Position numbers and translations under genes: made by a program. Shown one piece after another: positions 42,529-50,632 of a DNA stretch of 64,000 nt. The notes under the pieces were generated by a model. It did no database searches, was not told the DNA's origin, and saw only the letters and a list, made by a program, of their open reading frames with translations. How positions within the stretch are numbered: the stretch's first letter is position 1; each line of letters begins with the position of its first letter. Origin of the DNA: Streptomyces camponoticapitis (GTDB taxonomy: Bacteria; Actinomycetota; Actinomycetes; Streptomycetales; Streptomycetaceae); the NCBI RefSeq assembly GCF_014646115.1, contig NZ_BMMV01000032.1, forward strand, positions 25,954 to 89,953, read 5' to 3'.

Positions 42529-43209
42529 TCAGACCAGGTCCGCCCTCGGCCGGTAGGCCACACCGAGTACACACGCCGAGGTCGGCGTCCGCGGCCCGGG
42601 ATCCGGCACCCGCAGCGAGCGGTACGGGCCGGACTCGAAGCCCGCCTCACGGATCGCCGCCAGGGAGTCCCGCGCCGTGTGGCATCCGCCGAAGAGCCTC
42701 GGCCACACCGTCCGGTCCAGGACCCGCTGCACCGCCGCCAGTCCACGCTCCGGGGCCGGCCCGTGCTCGAAGAACCGCAGCTCACCGCCGGGGCGCAGGA
42801 CCCGGCGGATCTCGGCGAGCGCCCGCGGAACGTCACGTACGGTGCACAGCACCAGCGAGGCGACGGCGGCGTCGAACCCCTCGTCCTCGACGGGCAGCGC
42901 CTCCGCCGTGCCCTGCCTCACGTCCACCGAGACCTTGGCCCGCATCGCGGCCCTTACCGCCAGCTGCCGCAGCCCGCGCTCCGGTTCGACCGCCACGACC
43001 TCGGAGACCTCGTCCGGGTAGTGCGCGAAGTTCAGCCCGTTGCCCGCGCCGACCTCCACGACCCGCCCCGACAGACCGCGCAGCAGCTCGGCGCGGTGGG
43101 CGGCGACGCCGCCCCTGGAGTCGGCGGCGACGCTCATCCGCGCGTAGAAGCGCGCGAAGAGCGGATGGTGCACGGAGTCCTTGGGGGCCTTGCGGTTGCG
43201 CAGGTGCAT
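42529..43209 (-). CDS. class I SAM-dependent methyltransferase
   Basis: A 226-residue methyltransferase of the UbiE/Methyltransf_11 type. Motif I is VVEVGAGNGLNFAHYP, the acidic end of strand 2 is VVAVEPE, motif II is EGFDAAVASLVLCTVRDV, and motif III is LRPGGELRFFEHG. The substrate is unknown; C-terminal segments (AAVQRVLDRTVWPRLFGGCHTARDSLAAIREAGF) resemble phosphatidylethanolamine or ubiquinone-type methyltransferases. The ATG at 43209 has GGAGGAG 8 nt upstream and is preferred over one at 43245. It lies 102 nt downstream of bioD. Confidence 0.85.
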   Translation of the reverse strand: MHLRNRKAPKDSVHHPLFARFYARMSVAADSRGGVAAHRAELLRGLSGRVVEVGAGNGLNFAHYPDEVSEVVAVEPERGLRQLAVRAAMRAKVSVDVRQGTAEALPVEDEGFDAAVASLVLCTVRDVPRALAEIRRVLRPGGELRFFEHGPAPERGLAAVQRVLDRTVWPRLFGGCHTARDSLAAIREAGFESGPYRSLRVPDPGPRTPTSACVLGVAYRPRADLV

Positions 43210-43311
43210 GGGGCGGATCTCCTCCGGCGTACAGGGCGTGACCATGATTCTTCCCTGTACGGCCCCGCTCAGCGGCTCACGGGACGCGACTCGTTACGGG
43301 ATCCTCGCGTG

Positions 43312-44055
43312 TCAGGCGATACGACGCGTCGGCATGTCCGGCCGCGCGGCGTCCGCCGTGAACCGCGCCGCGTCCCAGTCCCCGCCGAGCGCCGGAGCCA
43401 GCCAGTCACCCGCGCTCGCACGGAACCGCGGCACGGCGAGCCCGCCCGCGCCGTGCGGCACCGCCCCGAGCAGGGGGGCGCCGGCGACACCCGGGAGATC
43501 GGCCAGATTGCAGCGCGCCGCCAGATCCGGCACGGCGGGCCAGCTGCCGATCACCACTCCCAGCGCCGTGAGCCCGCGCGTGTCCAGCGCCTCGGCCGTC
43601 AGCGCGGTCATGTTCAGCGTGCCGAGCCCGGCGGGAGCCACCACCAGCACCGGGGCGGCGAGCAGCCGGGCGGCGTCCGCGAGCGTGCCGCCCTCGTCGT
43701 CGAACCGTACGAGCAGTCCGCCCGCGCCCTCGACCAGCACCAGATCATGTTCGGTCGCCAGTTTCCCGGCACTCTCGGCGACCTCCTCGGGCCGTACGGG
43801 CCGCGCGCCGGCGCGCCGGGCCGCCGTCGCGGGCGCCAACGGCTCGGGGAAACGGGCCAGTTCGACCGTCGTGACGCCGCCCGCCAGGCGGATCACCTCG
43901 TCCACGTCACCCGGTTTACCGGGGGCGACACCGGTCTGCGCGGGCTTCAGCACCGCGACGCGAAGGCCCCGGGCCAGCGCCACCGCGGCCACGGCCGCCG
44001 TGACGACGGTCTTGCCGATCTCCGTCCCGGTCCCCGAGACGATCAGTACGGACAT
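43312..44055 (-). CDS. bioD: Dethiobiotin synthetase
   Basis: A 247-residue ATP-dependent carboxylase that closes the ureido ring, converting 7,8-diaminopelargonate to dethiobiotin. The P-loop is VSGTGTEIGKTVVTAAVAA (6-24); KPAQTGVAPG, VLVEGAGGLLVRFD and VAPAGLGTLNMTALT carry the substrate and Mg sites. The ATG is 1 nt past the bioA stop, so it is translated from the bioBAD message. It is the third gene of the biotin operon. Confidence 0.95.
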   Translation of the reverse strand: MSVLIVSGTGTEIGKTVVTAAVAAVALARGLRVAVLKPAQTGVAPGKPGDVDEVIRLAGGVTTVELARFPEPLAPATAARRAGARPVRPEEVAESAGKLATEHDLVLVEGAGGLLVRFDDEGGTLADAARLLAAPVLVVAPAGLGTLNMTALTAEALDTRGLTALGVVIGSWPAVPDLAARCNLADLPGVAGAPLLGAVPHGAGGLAVPRFRASAGDWLAPALGGDWDAARFTADAARPDMPTRRIA

Positions 44056-44056
44056 C

Positions 44057-45373
44057 TCAGGCCTCCCGTGCCGCGGCCGCCACCGCGCGGCAGATCCGCG
44101 CGACGTCGTCGTCGTCCGTCACATACGGCGGCATCGTGTAGACGAGGTCGCGGAACGGCCGCAGCCACACACCCTCGCGTACCGCCGCCCGTGTCGCCGC
44201 CGCCATGTCCACCTCGTGGTCCAGCTGTACGACGCCGATGGCGCCGAGGACTCGCACGTCCTTCACCCCGGGCAGTGACGTCACCTCGGAGAGGCCGTCG
44301 CGCAGCCCCGCTTCGATCCGCTTGACCTCGCCCTGCCAGTCCTGGCCGAGCAGCAGGTCGATCGAGGCGGACGCCACGGCCGCGGCCAGCGGGTTGCCCA
44401 TGAACGTGGGCCCGTGCGCGAGGACCGGCACGTCGCCGCGCGAGATACCTCTCGCCACCTCCGACGTGCACAGCGTTGCCGCCATGGTGAGATAACCGCC
44501 GGTCAGCGCCTTGCCCATGCACATCACATCGGGGCTGATGCCCGCGTGCTCCGCCGCGAACAGGGCGCCCGTGCGGCCGAAGCCGGTCGCGATCTCGTCG
44601 AGGATGAGCAGTACGCCGTACTCGTCACAAGCCTCGCGCAGCACCCGCAGATAGCCGGGGGAGTGGAAGCGCATGCCGCCCGCGCCCTGCACGACCGGCT
44701 CCACGATCACGGCGGCCAGTTCGTCGGCGTGGCGCGCCACGAGACCGCGCAGATGGTCCGCGTACGTCTCGTCGTACTCCTCGAAGTCCGGGGGCGGCGC
44801 GTCGGCGAAGATCTGGCGCGGCAGCACTCCCGACCAGAGGCCGTGCATACCGCCGTCGGGGTCGCACACCGACATGGGCTGCCAGGTGTCGCCGTGGTAG
44901 CCGCCGCGCCAGGTCAGCATCCGCCGCTTCTCCGGGCGCCCCAGCGAACGCCAGTACTGGAGGCACATCTTGACGGCGACCTCGACCGACACCGATCCCG
45001 AGTCGGCGAGGAAGACGTGCCGGAGCGGTTCGGGGGTGATCTCCACCAGCCGGGCCGCCAGCCGCACGGCGGGCTCATGGGTGAGCCCGCCGAACATGAC
45101 GTGGCTCATCCGGGCGAGCTGGCTGTGCGCCGCCTCGTTGAGGACGGGGTGGTTGTAGCCGTGGATCGCCGACCACCAGGACGACATGCCGTCGACCAAC
45201 TCGCGCTGCCCGTGGGCCGGTTCGGCGAGCCGGAGCCGTACGCCCGAAGCCGACTCCACGATCAGCGGGTCGGTGCGGCCGGGCATCGGGCCGTACGGAT
45301 GCCAGACATGGGCCCGGTCCAGCGCCAGGAGTTCCCCCGGAGCCGTCGCGGGCGGGGCGGACGTGTCAGGCAT
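44057..45373 (-). CDS. bioA: Adenosylmethionine-8-amino-7-oxononanoate aminotransferase
   Basis: A 438-residue class III PLP aminotransferase that makes 7,8-diaminopelargonate using S-adenosylmethionine as amino donor. Features: RAHVWHPYGPMPG at the N-terminus, GMSSWWSAIHGYNHP, DSGSVSVEVAVKMCLQYW, WRGGYHGDTWQPMSVCDP, LILDEIATGFGRTGALF, and the PLP Lys in MGKALTGGYL. The ATG at 45373 overlaps the end of bioB as ATGCCTGA. A frame open to 45397 would offer an alternative start inside bioB. Confidence 0.95.
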   Translation of the reverse strand: MPDTSAPPATAPGELLALDRAHVWHPYGPMPGRTDPLIVESASGVRLRLAEPAHGQRELVDGMSSWWSAIHGYNHPVLNEAAHSQLARMSHVMFGGLTHEPAVRLAARLVEITPEPLRHVFLADSGSVSVEVAVKMCLQYWRSLGRPEKRRMLTWRGGYHGDTWQPMSVCDPDGGMHGLWSGVLPRQIFADAPPPDFEEYDETYADHLRGLVARHADELAAVIVEPVVQGAGGMRFHSPGYLRVLREACDEYGVLLILDEIATGFGRTGALFAAEHAGISPDVMCMGKALTGGYLTMAATLCTSEVARGISRGDVPVLAHGPTFMGNPLAAAVASASIDLLLGQDWQGEVKRIEAGLRDGLSEVTSLPGVKDVRVLGAIGVVQLDHEVDMAAATRAAVREGVWLRPFRDLVYTMPPYVTDDDDVARICRAVAAAAREA

Positions 45374-46526
45374 TGGGCGCCAGATCGGTACCGGCACCGC
45401 GCCGCCGCACGGTCACCAGGTCGGTGCGGGCGGGTCCGCCGCCGGCCGGGCTCCCGACCGGTGCCGCGACGTCCGCCGTCGCGTCGTCCGCGGCAGAACC
45501 GCACGCGCTCGCGCACCCGCCGGCGCGGTGCTCGGGCAGCGTCGTCGTGCCAGTGCCCTCGACCTCGAAACCGGCGTCCGCGATCATGTCCAGGTCCGCC
45601 TTGCCCTCCTGGCCCTCGGTGGTGAGGTAGTCCCCGAGGAAGATCGAGTTGACCAGGTGCAGCGCGAGCGGCTGCATCGTGCGCAGATGCACCTCACGTC
45701 CGCCCGCGAGCCTGACCTCCACATCGGGGCAGACGAACCGCACCATCGCCAGAATGCGCAGCGCCCGCTGCGGAGTGAGGTTCCACTCCTTGGCCAGCGG
45801 TGTGCCCTCCACGGGGATGAGGAAGTTGACCGGCACCGAGTCCGGGTCCAGCTCACGCAGTCCGAAGACCACGTCCACCAGGTCGGCGTCGCTCTCGCCC
45901 ATGCCCGCGATCAGCCCGGAACAGGCCGACAGGCCGGCGCCCTGCGCGTGGCGCACCGTCTCCACCCGGTCCGCGTAGGTGTGGGTGGTGGTGATGTCGC
46001 CGTACGTCGACTCGGAGGTGTTGAGGTTGTGGTTGTACGCGTCGGCGCCCGCCGCCTTGAGCCGCTCCGCCTGGCCCTCCGAGAGCAGCCCGAGACAGGC
46101 GCAGACCTCGACATCGGCGTGCTGTTCCTTGATCGCGCCGATGGTCTGCGAGACACGGTCGACGTCCCGGTCCGTCGGCCCCCGGCCGCTCGCCACCAGA
46201 CAGACACGCTTGGCGCCGCCGGCCACTCCGGCGGCGGCGGCCCTGGACGCCTCGTCGGGCTTCAGCCAGGTGTACTTGAGGATCTCGGCCTTGGACCCGA
46301 GCCGCTGCGAGCAGTACGAGCAGTCCTCGGGACAGAGCCCGGACTTGAGGTTGACGAGATAGTTGAGCTTGACCCGCCGCCCGAACCACTGGCGGCGCAC
46401 CTTCCCGGCCGCGGCCACCACTTCGAGCAGTTCGTCGTCGGAGGTCGCCAGCACGGCGAGCGCTTCTTCGCGCGACGGCAGCTCTCGCCGAAGGCCCTTC
46501 TCCACCAGTGTGTTCAGCAGGTCCAT
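45366..46526 (-). CDS. bioB: Biotin synthase
   Basis: A 386-residue radical-SAM enzyme that inserts sulfur into dethiobiotin. The 4Fe-4S site is the C-x-x-x-C-x-x-C in GLCPEDCSYCSQRL, and later conserved parts include YNHNLNTSESTYGDI, SACSGLIAGMGES and FLGDYLTTEGQ. The core ends near residue 325. About 60 further residues form an extension rich in Gly, Ala and Pro that contains CASACG; such tails occur in some actinobacterial BioB proteins. It is the first gene of bioBAD and is divergent from bioF across a 143-nt promoter region. Confidence 0.95.
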   Translation of the reverse strand: MDLLNTLVEKGLRRELPSREEALAVLATSDDELLEVVAAAGKVRRQWFGRRVKLNYLVNLKSGLCPEDCSYCSQRLGSKAEILKYTWLKPDEASRAAAAGVAGGAKRVCLVASGRGPTDRDVDRVSQTIGAIKEQHADVEVCACLGLLSEGQAERLKAAGADAYNHNLNTSESTYGDITTTHTYADRVETVRHAQGAGLSACSGLIAGMGESDADLVDVVFGLRELDPDSVPVNFLIPVEGTPLAKEWNLTPQRALRILAMVRFVCPDVEVRLAGGREVHLRTMQPLALHLVNSIFLGDYLTTEGQEGKADLDMIADAGFEVEGTGTTTLPEHRAGGCASACGSAADDATADVAAPVGSPAGGGPARTDLVTVRRRGAGTDLAPNA

Positions 46527-46592
46527 GGCGCCGATCCTGACCTACGGCGGGCCTCCGGGCCAAGGATGAATCCCACAAGACAGGTGCATTCA

Positions 46593-46612
46593 GGTGTGTG
46601 TATGACCACACC
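46593..46612. promoter_or_regulatory. inverted repeat in the bioB-bioF divergent promoter region
   Basis: GGTGTG-N8-CACACC lies 66 nt from the bioB start and 57 nt from the bioF start. It is a candidate operator for shared biotin control, but I cannot match it to a known BioQ or BirA consensus. Confidence 0.35.
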
Positions 46613-46669
46613 CGGAGCGGAGCGATCCACGGTTAGGGTCTGTGGGCTGCCTACAAAAGGACCTCCGCC

Positions 46670-47875
46670 GTGCCAGCCGAGCCACCCGTGCCGAGCCCGC
46701 CGTCGCCGTCGACGCCGCCGGACCCGTTCGGCTGGATCGACGAGGAGGCGCGCCGGCGTGAGCGGTCGGGTCTGGTCCGTACGCTACGCCCCCGCCCCGC
46801 GTACTCCACACTCCTGGACCTCGCGAGCAACGACTACCTGGGGCTCACCCACCACCCGGTGACGACCGGCGCGGCGGCCGACGCGGCGCGCCGCTGGGGC
46901 GCGGGTGCCACCGGCTCGCGGCTGGTCACCGGTAGCACCGCGCTGCACGCCGAACTGGAACGTGAGCTGGCCGGCTTCTGCGGTTTCGAGGCCGCGCTCG
47001 TCCTGTCGTCCGGGTACGCCGCGAACCTCGCCGCCCTCACCGCGCTGACCGCGCGCGGCTCTCTCGTCGTCTCCGACGCCGCCAACCACGCCTCGATCGT
47101 GGACGGTTGCCGTCTCTCTCGCGCCGAGACCGTGGTCGTACCGCACGCCGATCCGGAGGCGGTGGACAAGACGCTGGAGACGTACGGGGGTTCCCGGGCC
47201 CTGGCCGTCAGCGACTCGGTCTTCTCGGTGGACGGTGACGCGGCGCCGCTCGCGCGGCTGGCCGAGGTGTGCCGTACGCGGGGCGCCGCCCTCCTCGTCG
47301 ACGACGCGCACGGTCTCGGCGTCCTCGGCGACGGCGGCCGTGGCGCCGTCCACGCGGCGGGTCTGGCGGGCGACCCGGGGACGGTCGTCACCGTCACGCT
47401 CTCCAAGTCGCTGGGCAGTCAGGGCGGCGCGGTCCTCGGCCCGGCCCGGGTGATCGGCCAACTCGTCAACACGGCGCGCTCGTTCATTTTCGACACCGGC
47501 CTCGCCCCGGCCGCCGCCGGCGCCGCGCTCGCGAGCCTGCGGCTGCTGCGCGAGGACCCGTCGCTGGCGGTCCGGGCACGCGCCGTGGCGAACGCGCTGC
47601 ACCGCGGGCTGACCGGCGCGGGGCTCACCGCCGTACGACCGGACGCGGCCGTCGTCTCCGTACGGGCGCCGTCTCCGGACGCGGCCGTGCGGTGGGCCGC
47701 CGACTGCCGGGCGGCCGGCCTGGTGGTGGGCTGCTTCCGGCCGCCGTCCGTGCCGGACGGGGTCTCCCGGATCAGGCTCACGGCCCGTGCCGACCTGACG
47801 GACGCTCAGGTCGCGACCGCCCTGGCGACGATCATCGCGACGGCGCCCCCCGGGGCGAAGGCGCGTCCCGCCTGA
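46670..47875 (+). CDS. bioF: 8-amino-7-oxononanoate synthase
   Basis: A 401-residue PLP enzyme that condenses pimeloyl-ACP (or CoA) with alanine, the first dedicated step of biotin ring assembly. Motifs: LLDLASNDYLGLTHHP, GATGSRLVTGSTALHAELERELAGF, LVVSDAANHASIVDGCRLSRAE, LLVDDAHGLGVLGDGG, and VTVTLSKSLGSQGGAVLG with the PLP Lys. The GTG at 46670 is used, with AAAGGAC upstream. It is divergent from bioBAD, and together these four genes form a complete late biotin pathway. No bioC/bioH-type pimelate genes are in the window. Confidence 0.94.
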   Translation: MPAEPPVPSPPSPSTPPDPFGWIDEEARRRERSGLVRTLRPRPAYSTLLDLASNDYLGLTHHPVTTGAAADAARRWGAGATGSRLVTGSTALHAELERELAGFCGFEAALVLSSGYAANLAALTALTARGSLVVSDAANHASIVDGCRLSRAETVVVPHADPEAVDKTLETYGGSRALAVSDSVFSVDGDAAPLARLAEVCRTRGAALLVDDAHGLGVLGDGGRGAVHAAGLAGDPGTVVTVTLSKSLGSQGGAVLGPARVIGQLVNTARSFIFDTGLAPAAAGAALASLRLLREDPSLAVRARAVANALHRGLTGAGLTAVRPDAAVVSVRAPSPDAAVRWAADCRAAGLVVGCFRPPSVPDGVSRIRLTARADLTDAQVATALATIIATAPPGAKARPA

Positions 47876-48117
47876 GCACCCCGGCCGAGCACCCGTCGCC
47901 TGTCGGTCGCCGGTGCCCAGAACTTGAGCCCGCGTAAATACGGTCTCGCGTAGCAGGGTTCACCGCTTAGAGCGACAGACAGGGGCGTATCCCGGCGGAT
48001 CGCCCGTGCACCGGGTGCCGTTGATGGCAATGTGGCGCGGAGCGCAATCCGGGGACGTACTCGCGGGCACCAGCCATAGGTCGGTCTGCGTCCCGGTGGG
48101 AAAGGGACAGCGTCGCC

Positions 48118-48549
48118 ATGGCAGACCATCAGGAAGCATCCGTCACCCTGCCGAGCGATCCGGCCTCGGTGCCCGAGGCACGCAGATACGTCGCGCGTGT
48201 GCTCACCGAATGGGGGTTGCCAGTCGATGCCGGCACCGCTGAAACGGTTCGCCTGATCATCTCGGAGCTCGCTACCAACGCGGTGCAGCACACCTTGGGC
48301 ACATCGCCGACGTTCACGGTCGACGTCACCCTGCGGCGCGACGAGGAACTGCGCGTCGGAGTCACGGACAGCCACCCGCGCTGGCCGCAGCGGCTCCCGG
48401 TCGCGGCCCAGCAGGACAACGGCCGGGGCATGGTCATCATCCGGGCGCTGACCGCCGAGCACGGCGGCCGACTGGCCGTCACACCCACCGCGGACGGCGG
48501 CAAGACGGTCTGGATCACCCTGCCGTGGACGGTCCGCGCACCTGGCTGA
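48118..48549 (+). CDS. ATP-binding protein, anti-sigma regulatory (HATPase_c_2) family
   Basis: A 143-residue stand-alone GHKL ATPase domain of the RsbW/SpoIIAB-like group abundant in Streptomyces. The N-box is ETVRLIISELATNAVQHTLG (Glu and Asn positions intact), the G1-like box is VGVTDSHPRWPQ, a divergent D-x-x-P form, and DNGRGMVIIRALTAEHGG supplies the G2 loop. These proteins bind ATP and may phosphorylate anti-anti-sigma partners or bind sigma factors. No sigma factor or antagonist gene is adjacent. GGGAAAGGG precedes the ATG. The 242-nt upstream gap holds its promoter; a 78-residue frame there (48006-48242) is not convincing. Confidence 0.87.
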   Translation: MADHQEASVTLPSDPASVPEARRYVARVLTEWGLPVDAGTAETVRLIISELATNAVQHTLGTSPTFTVDVTLRRDEELRVGVTDSHPRWPQRLPVAAQQDNGRGMVIIRALTAEHGGRLAVTPTADGGKTVWITLPWTVRAPG

Positions 48550-48581
48550 GCGGGCCGAGTGCGTCTCCGGTACGCGGCGTG

Positions 48582-49052
48582 TCAGCGGACCCGGCCGTAC
48601 AGGACCTTCTTGGACCAGATGCGCTGGAGCCGCACCACCTGACCGCTCTTGGGCGAATGCCAGATCTTGCCGCCGCCGGCGTAGATCCCGACGTGGTAGA
48701 CGCTCCTTCCGTAATGGAAGAAGACCAGATCGCCCTGTCTGCGGCTGGAGGCGGGGATGTGGCGCGTGCGGTTGTACTGCTGCTGCGCCGTGCGGGGCAG
48801 CGTCTTGCCAACCTTCTTGAACGCGAAGGAGGTCAGCCCCGAACAGTCGAACCGGTGCGGACCCGCCGCTCCGTATCTGTACGGTGCGCCCTTCTTGGAC
48901 GCGGCCACATCCAGCGCCCTCGTGGCGGCGGGCTGGGCCTGGGCCTCCGACACGGCGCCGGGCGCCAGCATCGTGCCGCCGAAGGCGGCGAGGAGGGCCG
49001 ATGCGGTACCGGCCCGGGAGAGCAGCGACGGGACATGCGTCTGCGCGGACAT
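48582..49052 (-). CDS. secreted NlpC/P60 peptidoglycan hydrolase
   Basis: A 156-residue exported cell-wall peptidase. The N-terminus is a signal peptide (LLSRAGTASALLAAFGGTMLAPGA, A-Q-A cleavage). The NlpC/P60 domain has the catalytic Cys in HRFDCSGLTSFAFKKVG, the His in VYHVGIYAGGGKIWHSPKSG, and QGDLVFFHYG between them. Such enzymes cut D-Glu-mDAP type bonds in peptidoglycan during growth or germination. The ATG at 49052 is only 8 nt beyond a c-di-AMP riboswitch, so its synthesis is very probably controlled by that nucleotide. Confidence 0.92.
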   Translation of the reverse strand: MSAQTHVPSLLSRAGTASALLAAFGGTMLAPGAVSEAQAQPAATRALDVAASKKGAPYRYGAAGPHRFDCSGLTSFAFKKVGKTLPRTAQQQYNRTRHIPASSRRQGDLVFFHYGRSVYHVGIYAGGGKIWHSPKSGQVVRLQRIWSKKVLYGRVR

Positions 49053-49060
49053 GCGCAACC

Positions 49061-49247
49061 CTTCGTCAGCCGCCTGTGAAGGATGACCTGTCGGGTTCGG
49101 ACAGGCGAAGATGTCCGGCCGCGGATGCGGCTTCACCCCGAGGAGCGGTCCATGGTCGGACCGCCCCGAACTGCTCGGGTCCTCCACTCCTGCCGATCCA
49201 CTCGTGTCGACCAGGCATCCGGAGCGGCGGCAGGACTCGGCGTCCAC
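49061..49247 (-). promoter_or_regulatory. c-di-AMP riboswitch (ydaO/yuaA type)
   Basis: On the minus strand this leader has, in order, the conserved ydaO-class elements: CGCCGAGTCCTGCCG, the complementary stem CGGCAGGAGTGGAGGACCC, a variable GC hairpin, GGGGTGAAGCCGCA, a second hairpin and CCGAACCCGACAGGTCATCC followed by CAGGCGGCTGACGAAGG. The stem TCCTGCCG/CGGCAGGA pairs perfectly. In Streptomyces this class lies upstream of cell-wall hydrolases such as RpfA and NlpC/P60 proteins and turns expression off when c-di-AMP is high. Here the 3' end includes the GAAGG ribosome binding region of the hydrolase gene, so translation could be controlled directly. Confidence 0.85.
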
Positions 49248-49596
49248 CCGGACCGCCCCGCCGAGGTGGCGGGGGCTTGTCGTCCCAGGGATCTTGACGC
49301 GGCATCAGCGGAAATCCGAGTCGAAACGACGGTATGTGACTCTCATCACGTATGACCCATTTGGGTTGGTACGGTCGATTCGGTGACCGACTCATATGAC
49401 CGCTCACGCGCTGTACCTGCGGCGCAGCGTCGCGTTACGGCCGGACGGCCGATCGCGCGTCGCAAGTCGCCGGCCCGATCGCGACGGGCGGGTCGATACG
49501 CCGAACGAGCGGCCAAATCCCGTACGGACGCGTCCGTACGGGCAGTGCGGCGACCGAATTCCGTCGTGGGGAGGGGGTTCGGGGCGCGGGTCCCTG
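49248..49596. other. intergenic region upstream of the riboswitch
   Basis: About 350 nt that should contain the promoter for the riboswitch-hydrolase transcript (minus strand). A frame at 49383-49625 on the plus strand starts with GTG behind a TACGGT hexamer and encodes a very basic 80-residue peptide with mixed third-position GC; I do not think it is a gene. Nothing else is recognisable. Confidence 0.4.
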
Positions 49597-49905
49597 TCAA
49601 GTCACCGGGCCCGGCGGCATGGTGACGCGCCCGGCCCTGCGCTCCCCGTCGAGCACCCGGAGCGTACGGTCCAGGGTCGGCGTGTGGAGCTCCGTCTCGC
49701 CTCGCGCATGCATCAGCGTCAGCGCGTCGCGCAGTTCGGCGGCCCTGGACACCAGGGCCTGCGCGGCGCGCAGCGCGCTGTACGTGTCGTCGGCGCGGGA
49801 CGGGTTGATCCGGCCGACCAGATCGACGACCTGGAGGTAGCTGTCGACGAACTCGCCCTCGGCGCGGGTCAGCGCGGGCAGCGGCGGCAGTTCCGGTGGC
49901 GGCAT
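49597..49905 (-). CDS. hypothetical protein downstream of clpP
   Basis: A 102-residue soluble, mainly helical protein I do not recognise. It starts MPPPELPPLPALTRAEGEFVDSYLQVVDLVGRI, continues with Ala/Arg-rich helices and has no membrane span or Cys. It starts 7 nt after the clpP stop on the same strand, so the two are probably co-translated, and it could be an accessory or adaptor of this ClpP. That role is inferred only from position. Confidence 0.7.
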   Translation of the reverse strand: MPPPELPPLPALTRAEGEFVDSYLQVVDLVGRINPSRADDTYSALRAAQALVSRAAELRDALTLMHARGETELHTPTLDRTLRVLDGERRAGRVTMPPGPVT

Positions 49906-49912
49906 CGGCGCT

Positions 49913-50548
49913 TCACCGGGGGGCGTTGTGGCCGAGGGACGACCTGCGGTCCCGCGCGATCTCGTCCACCAGGCCGTACTCCTTGGCGCCCGTCGCGTCG
50001 AAGATCGTGTCCCGGTCGATGTCGGCGTCGATCCGCTCGGCGCTCTGCCCGGTGTGGCGCACCAGGGTGGCGGCCATCAGGGCGCGCAGCCTCAGCAACT
50101 CCTCGGCGTGGATGGCGAGATCGGACGGCTGGCCGCGCACCGGCTCCTCGATCCCCGGCTGCTGGAGCACGACCCGCGCGCCGGGCAGTGCCATCCGCTT
50201 GCCGGGCGCGCCGGAGGCGAGCAGGACGGCGGCGGTCGACGCCGCCTGGCCGAGGCAGGTGGTCGCGACGTCGCAGCCCACGACCTGCATCGTGTCGTAG
50301 ATGGCGGACATCGAGCTGAGCGGGCCGCCGGGGGAGTTGATGTAGAGCGCGATGTCCTGGTCGGGCGCGGCGAATTCGAGTTGCAGCAGCTGGGCGATCA
50401 CGTCGTTCGCGGCGGTGTCGTCCAGGGCCGTGCCGAGGAAGATGATCCGTCCCTCGAAGAGCTTGGAGTACGGGTCGAGGGAGCGGGTCCCGGCGGAGGT
50501 CCGCTCGGTGAACTCCGGCAGGACGTAGCGGGCGGAAGGACGGTTCAT
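49913..50548 (-). CDS. clpP: ClpP-family protease homologue lacking the catalytic histidine
   Basis: A 211-residue ClpP paralogue. The fold motifs are all present: RIIFLGTALDDTAANDVIAQLL, DIALYINSPGGPLSSMSAIYDTMQ, LGQAASTAAVLLASG with Ser104 in the nucleophile position, and GQPSDLAIHAEELLRLRALM. The catalytic His position, normally in R-V-M-I-H-Q-P, reads R-V-V-L-Q129-Q-P. The Asp is retained (Asp180). It may therefore be weak or inactive alone, or act mainly in mixed rings with another ClpP. Its gene is divergent from an orphan Phd-type antitoxin. The ATG at 50548 is chosen because the ClpP N-terminus begins there; the frame is open to 50902. Confidence 0.88.
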   Translation of the reverse strand: MNRPSARYVLPEFTERTSAGTRSLDPYSKLFEGRIIFLGTALDDTAANDVIAQLLQLEFAAPDQDIALYINSPGGPLSSMSAIYDTMQVVGCDVATTCLGQAASTAAVLLASGAPGKRMALPGARVVLQQPGIEEPVRGQPSDLAIHAEELLRLRALMAATLVRHTGQSAERIDADIDRDTIFDATGAKEYGLVDEIARDRRSSLGHNAPR

Positions 50549-50600
50549 GGTGTGCCTCTCCTCGCGTGCCGGACGCGGCTCTCGTCCGTCTGTAAAAAAC

Positions 50601-50624
50601 GTACAGGACGTACAGGTCGTAAGA
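50601..50624 (+). promoter_or_regulatory. 9-bp direct repeats and -10 hexamer upstream of the Phd antitoxin
   Basis: GTACAGGAC (50601-50609) and GTACAGGTC (50610-50618) are consecutive near-identical 9-mers, followed by TAAGAT at 50619-50624, eight nucleotides before the ATG. The repeats sit where an autoregulatory antitoxin would bind, in the region shared with clpP. Confidence 0.45.
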
Positions 50625-50632
50625 TGGGAACC

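Noticed and set aside
48006..48242. A 78-residue frame upstream of and overlapping the anti-sigma-like ATPase gene
   Set aside because: It overlaps the well-supported gene in another frame and has basic, atypical composition and no ribosome binding site.
49383..49625. An 80-residue very basic frame starting with GTG behind a TACGGT hexamer
   Set aside because: Third-position GC is mixed, composition is Arg-rich noise, and it runs into the antisense of the protein downstream of clpP. It remains only a weak possibility.
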